From Avoscillospira sp045530865 (lineage in GTDB: Bacteria > Bacillota > Clostridia > Oscillospirales > Oscillospiraceae), in the NCBI GenBank assembly GCA_045530865.1, contig JAZSCX010000006.1:1-5133 (forward strand): 5,133 nucleotides of DNA, read 5' to 3'. Both the position numbers and the translations under genes were made by a program. The notes under the pieces were generated by a model that was given only the letters and a program-made list of their open reading frames with translations, did not search any database and had not been told where the DNA came from. Each line of letters begins with the position of its first letter. Positions within the stretch are counted from its first letter, which is position 1. Below are positions 1 through 5,133 of the stretch, in pieces.

Positions 1-55
1 ATTCACCCATGCGGCTGGACATGCCTGCCGCAACGATCAATGCGCCAACTTCCAT
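1..55 (-). CDS. MobA-like nucleotidyltransferase (MocA/PucB type), 5' end only
   Basis: Partial gene cut by the left edge; only the first 18 codons are present, reading MEVGALIVAAGMSSRMGE. The pattern [LIV]-x-AAG-x-S-x-RMG is the N-terminal nucleotide-binding loop of the NTP_transf_3 family. Members with this AAGxSSRMG form include E. coli MocA/YgfJ (molybdenum cofactor cytidylyltransferase) and B. subtilis PucB, both needed for molybdenum hydroxylases. The ATG at 55 is preceded by GGGGG (67-63) at a spacing of 7 bases and by a good promoter, so this is a true start. Known for the family: MocA uses CTP to convert Mo-molybdopterin to the cytosine dinucleotide form in the cytoplasm. Inferred: this protein matures the cofactor of the dehydrogenase encoded upstream on the same strand. 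MobA (GTP-using) or an unrelated sugar-nucleotide transferase cannot be excluded from 18 residues, but the context favours MocA. Confidence 0.72.
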   Translation of the reverse strand, partial: MEVGALIVAAGMSSRMGE

Positions 56-85
56 AGAAAATCCCCCAAACGTGCGGTTTTCCAA

Positions 86-114
86 ATTATACTACAATTT
101 TATCGAATTGTAAA
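86..114 (-). promoter_or_regulatory. Sigma-70/sigma-A promoter of the MocA-like gene
   Basis: On the minus strand TTTACA (114-109) and TATAAT (91-86) are separated by exactly 17 bases, matching the consensus in 11 of 12 positions. The start of transcription should fall near 79, giving a leader of about 24 bases before the ATG at 55. It lies just after the terminator of the permease gene, so the MocA-like gene is probably a separate transcription unit. The -35 box lies inside a palindromic operator. Confidence 0.75.
93..112. repeat. Second, overlapping operator palindrome (third half-site)
   Basis: A further copy of the half-site, TACAATT at 93-99, forms a second inverted repeat with AATTGTA at 106-112, again with a 6-base spacer. 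This second palindrome shares its right arm with the 103-128 operator. The three half-sites start at 93, 106 and 119, a regular 13-base step, and run from next to the -10 box to beyond the -35 box of the same promoter. Such spacing could allow two dimers to compete or cooperate. Function is inferred. Confidence 0.55.
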
Positions 115-128
115 TAAATACAATTCGA
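103..128. promoter_or_regulatory. Palindromic operator overlapping the -35 box
   Basis: Perfect inverted repeat with 10-base arms, TCGAATTGTA (103-112) and TACAATTCGA (119-128), around a 6-base spacer. It covers the -35 element (109-114) of the promoter driving the MocA-like gene, the usual place for a repressor to block RNA polymerase. The site lies upstream of the predicted transcript start, so it probably acts as DNA rather than as an RNA hairpin. I do not recognise the cognate regulator; the symmetry and arm length suit a dimeric helix-turn-helix protein such as a TetR, MarR or GntR member. It does not match the ModE, GlnR or Rex consensus as I recall them. Confidence 0.7.
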
Positions 129-143
129 AATATATACTCCCGG

Positions 144-180
144 AAAGCAAAAAGCCACCCTCGCATCAAGCGAGGGTGGC
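144..180 (-). terminator. Intrinsic terminator of the purine permease gene
   Basis: Perfect 11-base GC-rich stem, GCCACCCTCGC against GCGAGGGTGGC (154-180), with a 5-base loop. On the minus strand it is followed by TTTTTGCTTT (153-144). It starts 13 bases after the permease stop codon. There is no T-run on the plus-strand side, so it works in the minus direction only. It separates the permease from the MocA-like gene. Confidence 0.95.
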
Positions 181-193
181 TGATGGAAATCAA

Positions 194-1570
194 TTAGAGC
201 AGAATATACTTCAGAACGAAGAGGGCTGCCAGGATGTACATCAGGACAGTAACCTTCTTTCTGTTTTCCTTACCGGTGCAAGCATTGATGACAACGTAGG
301 AGATGATACCCAGAGAGATGCCTTCAGAGATGCAGTACAGGAAGGGCATAGCCATAATTGCGATGAATGCGGGAATGGCTTCGGAGTAATCCTTGAAGTC
401 GATCTTGACAACTGCAGTCATCATCATGAAGCCCACGACGATCAGAGCGGGAGCAGTTGCGAAGGAGGGGATTGCCAGGAACAGGGGGGACAGGAACAGA
501 GACAGAGCGAACAGAATTGCAGTGACGATGCCGGTCAGACCGGTACGGCCGCCTTCTGCAACACCTGCAGCAGACTCAACGTAAGTAGTAACAGTGGTAG
601 TGCCGCATGCTGCGCCGAAGGTGGTAGCAATTGCGTCAGCCAGCATAGCGCCCTTAGCCTTGGGCAGCTTGCCATCCTTATCCAGCAGATCAGCCTGGGA
701 AGCAACACCGATCAGGGTGCCCATGGTATCAAACACGTCCACAAATAGGAATGCGAACATGATGATGAAGAAGTCAAAGGTCTTCATGATGGAGAAGTCG
801 ATCTGCATGAAGGTGGGAGCCATGCTGGGAACTGCCAGACCATTGGAGAAGTCGGGGAACAGGCTGTAGAAACCAGCTTCGGGGTTGGGAACATAAATAC
901 CAGCCAGCTGGCAGATCATGCCCAGTGCCCAGGTAGCCAGAACGCCCCACAGGATGCCGCCCTTGATCTTCTTGACCATAAAGACAGCGGTGATCAGGGT
1001 ACCGACCAGAGCCAGAACGACGCTGATGCCCACAGAGGAGAAGGAGCCGTCGCTGATGGAAGCGCTGAAGGAGAACATATCGACCAGAGTGGAATCGTTA
1101 TTCACAACGATCTTAGCATTCTGCAGGCCGATGAAGGTGATAAAGAAACCGATACCAACAGAAACACCGTGCTTCAGGTTGGTGGGGATGGCATTGAAGA
1201 TTGCTTCACGGACGTTGGTAACAGACAGGATGATGAAGATGATACCTTCAACAAAAATGGCTGCCAGTGCCTGCTGCCAGCTGTAGCCCATGCCCAGAAC
1301 GACAGTGTAAGCAAAGTAGGCGTTCAGACCCATTGCGGGAGCCAGCGCAAAGGGATGGTTGGAAAATACTGCCATCAGGATGGTGCCAACCGCAGAAGCG
1401 ATTGCGGTTGCGGTGAAGACTGCGCCGCTATCCATGCCGGAAGCAGACAGAATGCTGGGGTTAACTGCCAAGATGTAAGCCATGGTCATAAACATGGTGA
1501 TACCGGCCACGATCTCGGTCTTCACATTGGTGTTGCGTTCTTTCAGATGAAAGATCTTGTCAAGATTCAT
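194..1570 (-). CDS. pbuG: NCS2-family purine permease, PbuG/AzgA type
   Basis: 458-residue integral membrane transporter that should import a purine base (guanine, hypoxanthine or adenine in characterised relatives) by proton symport. The length is typical of the AzgA/PbuG branch. Hydrophobic segments run through the whole protein, consistent with the family's 14-helix fold. Branch signatures include TMAYILAVNPSIL (29-41), ALAPAMGLNAYFAYTVVLGMGYSWQ (75-99, given here only as a landmark), FVDVFDTMGTLIG (276-288, helix-8 substrate region), then GTTTVTTYVESAAGVAEGG (323-341) running into RTGLT (helix-10 region). The sequence aligns from end to end with B. subtilis PbuG as I remember it. The ATG at 1570 has GAAGGGA (1583-1577) 6 bases upstream. 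It has its own consensus promoter and terminator, so it can be expressed alone, though no terminator separates it from the dehydrogenase operon. The exact substrate cannot be read from sequence; the branch argues against uracil and makes xanthine less likely than hypoxanthine, guanine or adenine. Confidence 0.95.
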   Translation of the reverse strand: MNLDKIFHLKERNTNVKTEIVAGITMFMTMAYILAVNPSILSASGMDSGAVFTATAIASAVGTILMAVFSNHPFALAPAMGLNAYFAYTVVLGMGYSWQQALAAIFVEGIIFIILSVTNVREAIFNAIPTNLKHGVSVGIGFFITFIGLQNAKIVVNNDSTLVDMFSFSASISDGSFSSVGISVVLALVGTLITAVFMVKKIKGGILWGVLATWALGMICQLAGIYVPNPEAGFYSLFPDFSNGLAVPSMAPTFMQIDFSIMKTFDFFIIMFAFLFVDVFDTMGTLIGVASQADLLDKDGKLPKAKGAMLADAIATTFGAACGTTTVTTYVESAAGVAEGGRTGLTGIVTAILFALSLFLSPLFLAIPSFATAPALIVVGFMMMTAVVKIDFKDYSEAIPAFIAIMAMPFLYCISEGISLGIISYVVINACTGKENRKKVTVLMYILAALFVLKYILL

Positions 1571-1615
1571 GATAATTCCCTTCTTTATTATTTATTTAGA
1601 AATATTGCCATTGTG

Positions 1616-1644
1616 ATTATAGAGCGTATTCCAATCTTTGTCAA
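1616..1644 (-). promoter_or_regulatory. Perfect-consensus promoter of the purine permease
   Basis: On the minus strand TTGACA (1644-1639) and TATAAT (1621-1616) are separated by exactly 17 bases, a 12-of-12 match to the sigma-70/sigma-A consensus. Transcription should begin near 1609, leaving a leader of about 39 bases. That is too short to hold a purine riboswitch aptamer. Such a strong core promoter suggests high expression unless repressed. Confidence 0.88.
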
Positions 1645-1652
1645 TGGATATT

Positions 1653-1670
1653 TGAACATAATATGAACAA
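1653..1670. repeat. TGAACA direct repeat upstream of the permease promoter
   Basis: TGAACAT (1653-1659) and TGAACAA (1664-1670) repeat with an 11-base step, one turn of the helix, on the plus strand. They sit 9 bases upstream of the -35 box, roughly -44 to -61 from the predicted transcript start. The GAAC core recalls the CGAAC core of the Firmicutes PurR box, but the flanking CC of that box is absent. A regulator site is possible; in an AT-rich spacer this could also be chance. Confidence 0.35.
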
Positions 1671-1671
1671 T

Positions 1672-2124
1672 TCAAAGGAGTGATTTTACAGCATCCACCA
1701 TGGCTTGATAGCCGGTGCATCTACAAAGATTCCCGGACAAACCGCGTCGAATTTCTTCCTCCGTGGGATTCGGAATTTCATCCAGCAAAGCACAGGTCGC
1801 CATGATCATACCGGGAGAGCAGAAGCCGCACTGAACAGCTCCGTGATCTACAAACGCTTGCTGAATTCTTGCCAGCTTGGGATTCTTCTCAACGCCTTCC
1901 ACAGTCATGATCTCACATCCATCCGCCTGAATGGCCGGATAAATACAGGAATTGACGCTCTTTCCGTTCACTAGGATCGTACATGCACCGCAATCACCTT
2001 CACCGCAGCTCTCTTTTGTTCCGGTAAGGCCAAGTTTTTCTCTCAGCACATGGAGCAGGGTCTCTGTCGGCTCAATTTGGATCGTATGTAATTCTCCGTT
2101 AACTTTCAGCTGAATGCTTAACAT
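1672..2124 (-). CDS. xdhC: Xanthine dehydrogenase-type [2Fe-2S] subunit
   Basis: 150-residue electron-transfer subunit carrying two [2Fe-2S] clusters that pass electrons from the molybdenum site to FAD. With the ATG at 2124 as residue 1, the plant-ferredoxin-type domain binds a cluster through C40, C45, C48 and C60 (motif CGEGDCGAC). The C-terminal helical domain binds the second through C99, C102, C134 and C136 (motifs CGFC and CRC). All eight ligands are present and the length is normal for separate small subunits. The frame is open back to a GTG at 2142, but the ATG at 2124 is chosen: GGAGG lies 7 bases upstream of it and the protein then begins MLSIQLKVNG as the family does. Its start overlaps the end of the FAD-subunit gene by 7 bases, which points to translational coupling. 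The symbol follows E. coli usage; in Rhodobacter, XdhC means an unrelated chaperone. No terminator hairpin is visible after the stop. Confidence 0.95.
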   Translation of the reverse strand: MLSIQLKVNGELHTIQIEPTETLLHVLREKLGLTGTKESCGEGDCGACTILVNGKSVNSCIYPAIQADGCEIMTVEGVEKNPKLARIQQAFVDHGAVQCGFCSPGMIMATCALLDEIPNPTEEEIRRGLSGNLCRCTGYQAMVDAVKSLL

Positions 2125-2972
2125 ACGGATTCCTCCTTCCACAACTGCTTCAAATTATGCATCAGCATGCGAAATGCCACGCTCTGACGGTATTCCTTGG
2201 TTGCGCGGACATCATCGATAGGACAAATATCTTTCAACAGTGCTTCTTTCAGCGCTACCTTAAATTCAGTGCTATCCAATGCGGATGCTTCCGTTCCTTT
2301 CAGTATGGCTTCTGCATGGTATGCACGTACTGCGATAGGCGCTACAGAACCCAGCGCCACACGGATTTCCTGGATCTTGCCTTGCTCGGTTTCCATGTAG
2401 ACAGCCTGATTGCAAATGGCAATAGCCAAGGCATTACGCTTACCGGCTTTACTGAACACAGAATGGCCCTTTTTTGTGGGAATGATGATCTCGGTCATCA
2501 ACTCTCCGGACCTTAAATCCGTTCTTCCCGGGCCCTTCATAAACTCCGAAAGAGCAACGATTCTTTCACCCGACACAGACTTTAATACAACGGTTGCATC
2601 CAAAGCTATCAACGCTGGCACAGAATCTGCAGCAGGAGATGCGGAAACAATATTGCCGCCTACAGTACCTCTGTTGCGGATCTGCGGTGCGCCTACTTGC
2701 GCAGCGGCCATAGTAAAGCAATTGGCACCGGGTATTGCCAGCTTCTCGGCGCAGGCAAAATTCACCATACTGCCAATATGCCAGCCATCTTCTTTCTGGA
2801 TAACCTGCTTTAAATCCTGCAGTTTATCCAAACTGACATAATCTTTATCCAAAAACTTTCCGTGTTTTCTGTCCACATAGAGGTTTGTTCCGCCTGCGCA
2901 GGCCATAGTGTTTTCCTTGGCCAAATTTGTGATTGCCTCTTCTACAGTCAACGGCTGATAAAACATAGACAT
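2118..2972 (-). CDS. xdhB: Xanthine dehydrogenase-type FAD-binding subunit
   Basis: 284-residue FAD subunit of a three-subunit molybdenum hydroxylase; it takes electrons from the [2Fe-2S] subunit and passes them to NAD+ or another acceptor. The N-terminal FAD domain shows AGGTN (26-30, pyrophosphate loop) and IRNRGTVGGN (98-107), followed by ASPAADSVPAL (111-121), all hallmarks of the CoxM/XdhB family. The C-terminal domain holds PIDDVRATKEYR (251-262). Length is usual for the family, and the 4Fe-4S insertion found in 4-hydroxybenzoyl-CoA reductases is not evident. Start: the ATG at 2972 has AGGAGG (2986-2981) 8 bases upstream; a second ATG at 2966 is less well spaced. The gap to the molybdopterin-subunit stop is only 4 bases, and the 3' end overlaps the next gene by 7 bases, so the three are one operon. 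The electron acceptor is not evident from sequence. Confidence 0.95.
   Translation of the reverse strand: MSMFYQPLTVEEAITNLAKENTMACAGGTNLYVDRKHGKFLDKDYVSLDKLQDLKQVIQKEDGWHIGSMVNFACAEKLAIPGANCFTMAAAQVGAPQIRNRGTVGGNIVSASPAADSVPALIALDATVVLKSVSGERIVALSEFMKGPGRTDLRSGELMTEIIIPTKKGHSVFSKAGKRNALAIAICNQAVYMETEQGKIQEIRVALGSVAPIAVRAYHAEAILKGTEASALDSTEFKVALKEALLKDICPIDDVRATKEYRQSVAFRMLMHNLKQLWKEESVC
2132..2136 (-). promoter_or_regulatory. Ribosome binding site deciding the [2Fe-2S] subunit start
   Basis: GGAGG on the minus strand, inside the last codons of the FAD-subunit gene, 7 bases before the ATG at 2124. It overlaps the coding stretch that a GTG start at 2142 would use, so it supports the shorter 150-residue protein over a 156-residue one. 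Confidence 0.85.
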
Positions 2973-2976
2973 ATGA

Positions 2977-5100
2977 TCAACCTCCTACACATTCTTCGCG
3001 TGCTTCCAAAGCCTTCAGAATTTCTTCCGGACTCAAGGGCAGTTTTGTAAGTATTGCGCCGGATGCCTGACGAACTGCCTCGTTGATGGCGGGAGCGATG
3101 GAAACTGTGGAGACTTCCGCGGCACCTTTGACACCCATGGGACCGGATGCTTCGTAAGCGTCCACATGATAGCTTGCGATGTTGGGTACATCCAAGGCAG
3201 TAGGCATTAAATAAGTTGCGAAATTCTTGTGAATCAGCTGACCATCTTTCCAGGTACAGTCCTCGCCCAGGCAGAAACCGATGGACATGCCGATACCGCC
3301 CTGGATCTGGCCTGCAAGACCGAGGGGATTGATCACCTTGCCGCATTCTGTAGCGGCTGCGATGTCCAGCAAGGATACGCTGCCGGTAATGGGATCCACA
3401 CGCAGTTTCACTGCCTGTGCCACGAAGGTGTACATGGCATGAGGGAAGCCAATGCGGCCCAGATCCTTAGAGGATTCGGGGAATGCCGCTTCGCCCATGG
3501 CTATGTCGGAAGAAAGACCTGCTTCCTTCATCTTCTTATACTGTTTTACCGCCGCCATAAGTGCATTGCCGGCAATGAAAACAGAACGGGAAGCTGCAGT
3601 GCAGCCGCAGTCTTCGGTCTTGTCGGTATCCGCCATGATCATATGGATGTTTTCAATATCAGTTTCCAAAAGGTCTGCCGCCATGGCTGCCAGCGCCGTG
3701 GTGCTGCCCTGACCGATATCTACCAGACCGCAGCCAATGTCAAAACCGCCGTCTTCCCGCTCCCGCACGGATACTTTCGCATTGTCGGGAATCTTCTGAC
3801 CTAGACCGCAGCTCAAGAAACCACCGGCCACACCGTAACCCACATAAGGATCGGTGTTGGATTCCCGTTCTTTCCACAAATCGGATTCCTGCACCAATTT
3901 CAGCGCTTCCCGCAGGCCGACGCAATGATCCATGGGCTGCCCCAAAGCACCCACAGAGCCCTGCACCAGCGCATTATCCAAACGCATGCCGATGGGATCC
4001 AAACCCAGCTGCGCAACGGCACGGCTGATAATGGATTCAGTTGCGAAAGCACCCTGAGGCGCGCCAAAGCCACGCATGGCATGAGCGATGGGCTTGTTGG
4101 TGTAGTAGGTTTCGGTTTTCAGGCGGACATTGGGAATTTCGTAAGGTCCGGGGAAGTGCTCCGTAAACAGGCCGTGCACAGAGGCACCGTAGCCGGCATA
4201 AGCGCCCGTATCCAAAATAGCGCTTCCGTCGAAGGCCAAAATCTTTCCCTCTTTGCTGAAACCCATTTTTACATGGGTCTTAATGCCATGGCGCTTATAG
4301 GTACAAGCCAGAACTTCCTCTCTGTCAAAAACGACCTTTGCCGGGCGCTTGGTCAGCCAGGAGACCAAGCTGGGGTAGATCTGGCAGGTATGTCCGTCCT
4401 TGCCGCCGAAGCCGCCGCCTACAAAGGCAGCACGCACACGCACTTGCTCCGGTGCCAAACCCAAAGCTCGGCAGATCATGAGCCGGTCGGCAAACACATT
4501 CTGAGAAGCGGTATAGACCATCAGACGGTCATCTTCCACATAGGCAAAGCAGGCATCCGGCTCCATATAGCCGTGATCCTGAGCGGGGGTCTCAAAATCG
4601 TCTTCTACAATGAGATAACTCTCTTCAAATGCTTTTTCTACATCGCCTTTTTCGTGGAAAAAGTCTGCCAGCAGATTGGAATCCCCGTGCAGCACCGGCA
4701 GGGCGGGATCCTTGGCGTCTTCTGTGTTGCGGACAATGGGCAGGCACTCGTACTCGACCTTCACCAGTTTTGCCGCTTCCTTGGCTTTTTCCCGGGTGTC
4801 CGCCGCGATGATCGCAATGGGCTCCCCGCGGAAACGGATCCTATCATAGGCCAGAACTGGGGTATCACAGAAAATATCCGCAACTACATTTTCGGCGAAA
4901 TCTTTTCCGGTGAAGACCAGCACATCTTCGGGAAGGGCGGAAACATCAAGGGTGTGGACCGAGCCATGACTGATCTCAGAACGAACAAGAGCCAGCTCAA
5001 GCATATTTTCCATACGATAGTCGCCAGCATATAAGGCACGACCGGTAGCCTTGTCCATGCCTTCCAGCCGTCCGCGTTTTTCTCCAACGTATTGTCTCAT
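2977..5100 (-). CDS. xdhA: Xanthine dehydrogenase-type molybdopterin-binding catalytic subunit
   Basis: 707-residue catalytic subunit that hydroxylates an aromatic heterocycle, by family a purine, at a molybdenum-pterin centre in the cytoplasm. The N-terminal aldehyde oxidase/xanthine dehydrogenase a/b hammerhead domain covers about 15-125 (DKATGRALYAGDY near its start). The molybdopterin domains follow, with QDHGYMEP (174-181), TASQN (197-201), GGGFGGK (228-234), RGFGAPQG (343-350), DIGQG (461-465), ASR (503-505), ECGKVINP (585-592) and GVKGAAE (656-662). E662 is at the place of the catalytic base. Two oddities: the residue after GGGFGGK is Asp235 where xanthine enzymes have Glu, and the last motif reads GAAE rather than GVGE. 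The protein is somewhat shorter than most relatives (about 750-780), but no break is visible. AAAGGA (5116-5111) precedes the ATG at 5100 by 10 bases. The frame stays open to the window edge, but the N-terminus matches the family from here. Nicotinate or another heterocycle dehydrogenase is the main alternative. The symbol follows E. coli usage. Confidence 0.92.
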   Translation of the reverse strand: MRQYVGEKRGRLEGMDKATGRALYAGDYRMENMLELALVRSEISHGSVHTLDVSALPEDVLVFTGKDFAENVVADIFCDTPVLAYDRIRFRGEPIAIIAADTREKAKEAAKLVKVEYECLPIVRNTEDAKDPALPVLHGDSNLLADFFHEKGDVEKAFEESYLIVEDDFETPAQDHGYMEPDACFAYVEDDRLMVYTASQNVFADRLMICRALGLAPEQVRVRAAFVGGGFGGKDGHTCQIYPSLVSWLTKRPAKVVFDREEVLACTYKRHGIKTHVKMGFSKEGKILAFDGSAILDTGAYAGYGASVHGLFTEHFPGPYEIPNVRLKTETYYTNKPIAHAMRGFGAPQGAFATESIISRAVAQLGLDPIGMRLDNALVQGSVGALGQPMDHCVGLREALKLVQESDLWKERESNTDPYVGYGVAGGFLSCGLGQKIPDNAKVSVREREDGGFDIGCGLVDIGQGSTTALAAMAADLLETDIENIHMIMADTDKTEDCGCTAASRSVFIAGNALMAAVKQYKKMKEAGLSSDIAMGEAAFPESSKDLGRIGFPHAMYTFVAQAVKLRVDPITGSVSLLDIAAATECGKVINPLGLAGQIQGGIGMSIGFCLGEDCTWKDGQLIHKNFATYLMPTALDVPNIASYHVDAYEASGPMGVKGAAEVSTVSIAPAINEAVRQASGAILTKLPLSPEEILKALEAREECVGG

Positions 5101-5133
5101 TCTTTCTTCATCCTTTCTGTCAATAAACCGATG
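5097..5133 (-). CDS. Possible 3' end of an upstream gene overlapping xdhA by ATGA
   Basis: One minus-strand frame entering at the right edge reads IGLLTERMKKE and then stops with TGA at 5099-5097, giving the classic 4-base ATGA overlap with the start of the molybdopterin subunit gene. This would suit an operon whose other junctions are equally tight. Only 11 codons are visible, so no family can be named. A competing frame ends at TGA 5122-5120, 19 bases before the ATG, and would fit a non-overlapping upstream gene; the region could also be plain leader. Confidence 0.25.
   Translation of the reverse strand, partial: IGLLTERMKKE
5111..5116 (-). promoter_or_regulatory. Ribosome binding site of the molybdopterin subunit gene
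   Basis: AAAGGA on the minus strand, 10 bases before the ATG at 5100. It is weaker than the sites of the two following genes. It supports the start at 5100 even though the reading frame has no stop codon between there and the window edge. Confidence 0.55.

Noticed and set aside
103..128. Palindrome read as an RNA terminator hairpin
   Set aside because: The stem is AT-rich, has no following T-run, and lies upstream of a promoter start after a much stronger terminator; a DNA operator fits better.
176..748. 190-residue open frame on the plus strand, rich in Cys, Gly, Gln and Ser
   Set aside because: It is antisense to the permease gene; the odd composition is the complement of hydrophobic membrane codons, and its start falls inside the terminator hairpin.
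1571..1615. Purine (guanine) riboswitch in the permease leader, as found before B. subtilis pbuG
   Set aside because: The leader from the predicted transcript start is only about 39 bases, and I see no paired P1-P2-P3 arrangement here.
1169..1666. 165-residue plus-strand open frame running into the permease promoter region
   Set aside because: It is mostly antisense to the permease, with no recognised domain and a low-complexity C-terminus from the AT-rich spacer.
2125..2142. Six-residue longer start (GTG at 2142) for the [2Fe-2S] subunit
   Set aside because: The ribosome binding site lies within this stretch and serves the ATG at 2124, and the extra residues do not fit the family N-terminus.
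3925..5034. 369-residue open frame on the plus strand
   Set aside because: It lies fully antisense to the well-supported molybdopterin subunit, shows no recognisable motif, and long antisense frames are expected in GC-biased coding DNA.
2977..5100. In-frame UGA selenocysteine in the molybdopterin subunit
   Set aside because: The reading frame is uninterrupted from 5100 to its stop at 2977 and ends at the expected family C-terminus; any selenium would be a labile cofactor, not seen in sequence.

Overview
The window reads almost entirely on the minus strand and looks like part of a chromosomal molybdenum-hydroxylase and purine-use locus from an anaerobic Gram-positive bacterium, most likely a gut-type Clostridia. 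This guess rests on AGGAGG-type ribosome binding sites, consensus sigma-70/sigma-A promoters, tightly packed genes, intermediate base composition and protein sequences of Firmicutes flavour. No rRNA, mobile element or CRISPR is present to fix the taxon.

Layout in the direction of transcription, from right to left. (1) A three-gene operon encodes a split xanthine-dehydrogenase-type enzyme: molybdopterin subunit (5100-2977), FAD subunit (2972-2118) and [2Fe-2S] subunit (2124-1672), in the order of E. coli xdhABC. Its promoter lies beyond the right edge, and a gene end may overlap the first start codon. (2) A 101-base gap holds a perfect TTGACA-N17-TATAAT promoter, with a direct repeat of TGAACA just upstream. 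(3) A PbuG/AzgA-type purine permease (1570-194) ends in a strong intrinsic terminator (180-144). (4) A second intergenic region (about 56-143) carries a promoter whose -35 box lies inside an almost ideal palindromic operator. (5) The left edge cuts a gene after 18 codons. Its N-terminus is that of a MobA-like nucleotidyltransferase of the MocA/PucB type, which matures the molybdenum cofactor for this enzyme class.

Together the genes suggest uptake of a purine base (permease), its hydroxylation in the cytoplasm (the three-subunit enzyme), and cofactor maturation (the truncated gene). The operon, the permease and the maturation gene appear to have separate control points. The substrate is not certain. 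The catalytic Glu and the Gln/FGG cofactor motifs are kept in the large subunit, but two positions that orient xanthine in characterised enzymes seem changed (Asp for Glu, and no obvious Arg). The enzyme could therefore act on another purine or heterocycle. I saw no clearly undescribed system. The most interesting points are the three-half-site operator at 93-128 and the altered substrate pocket.
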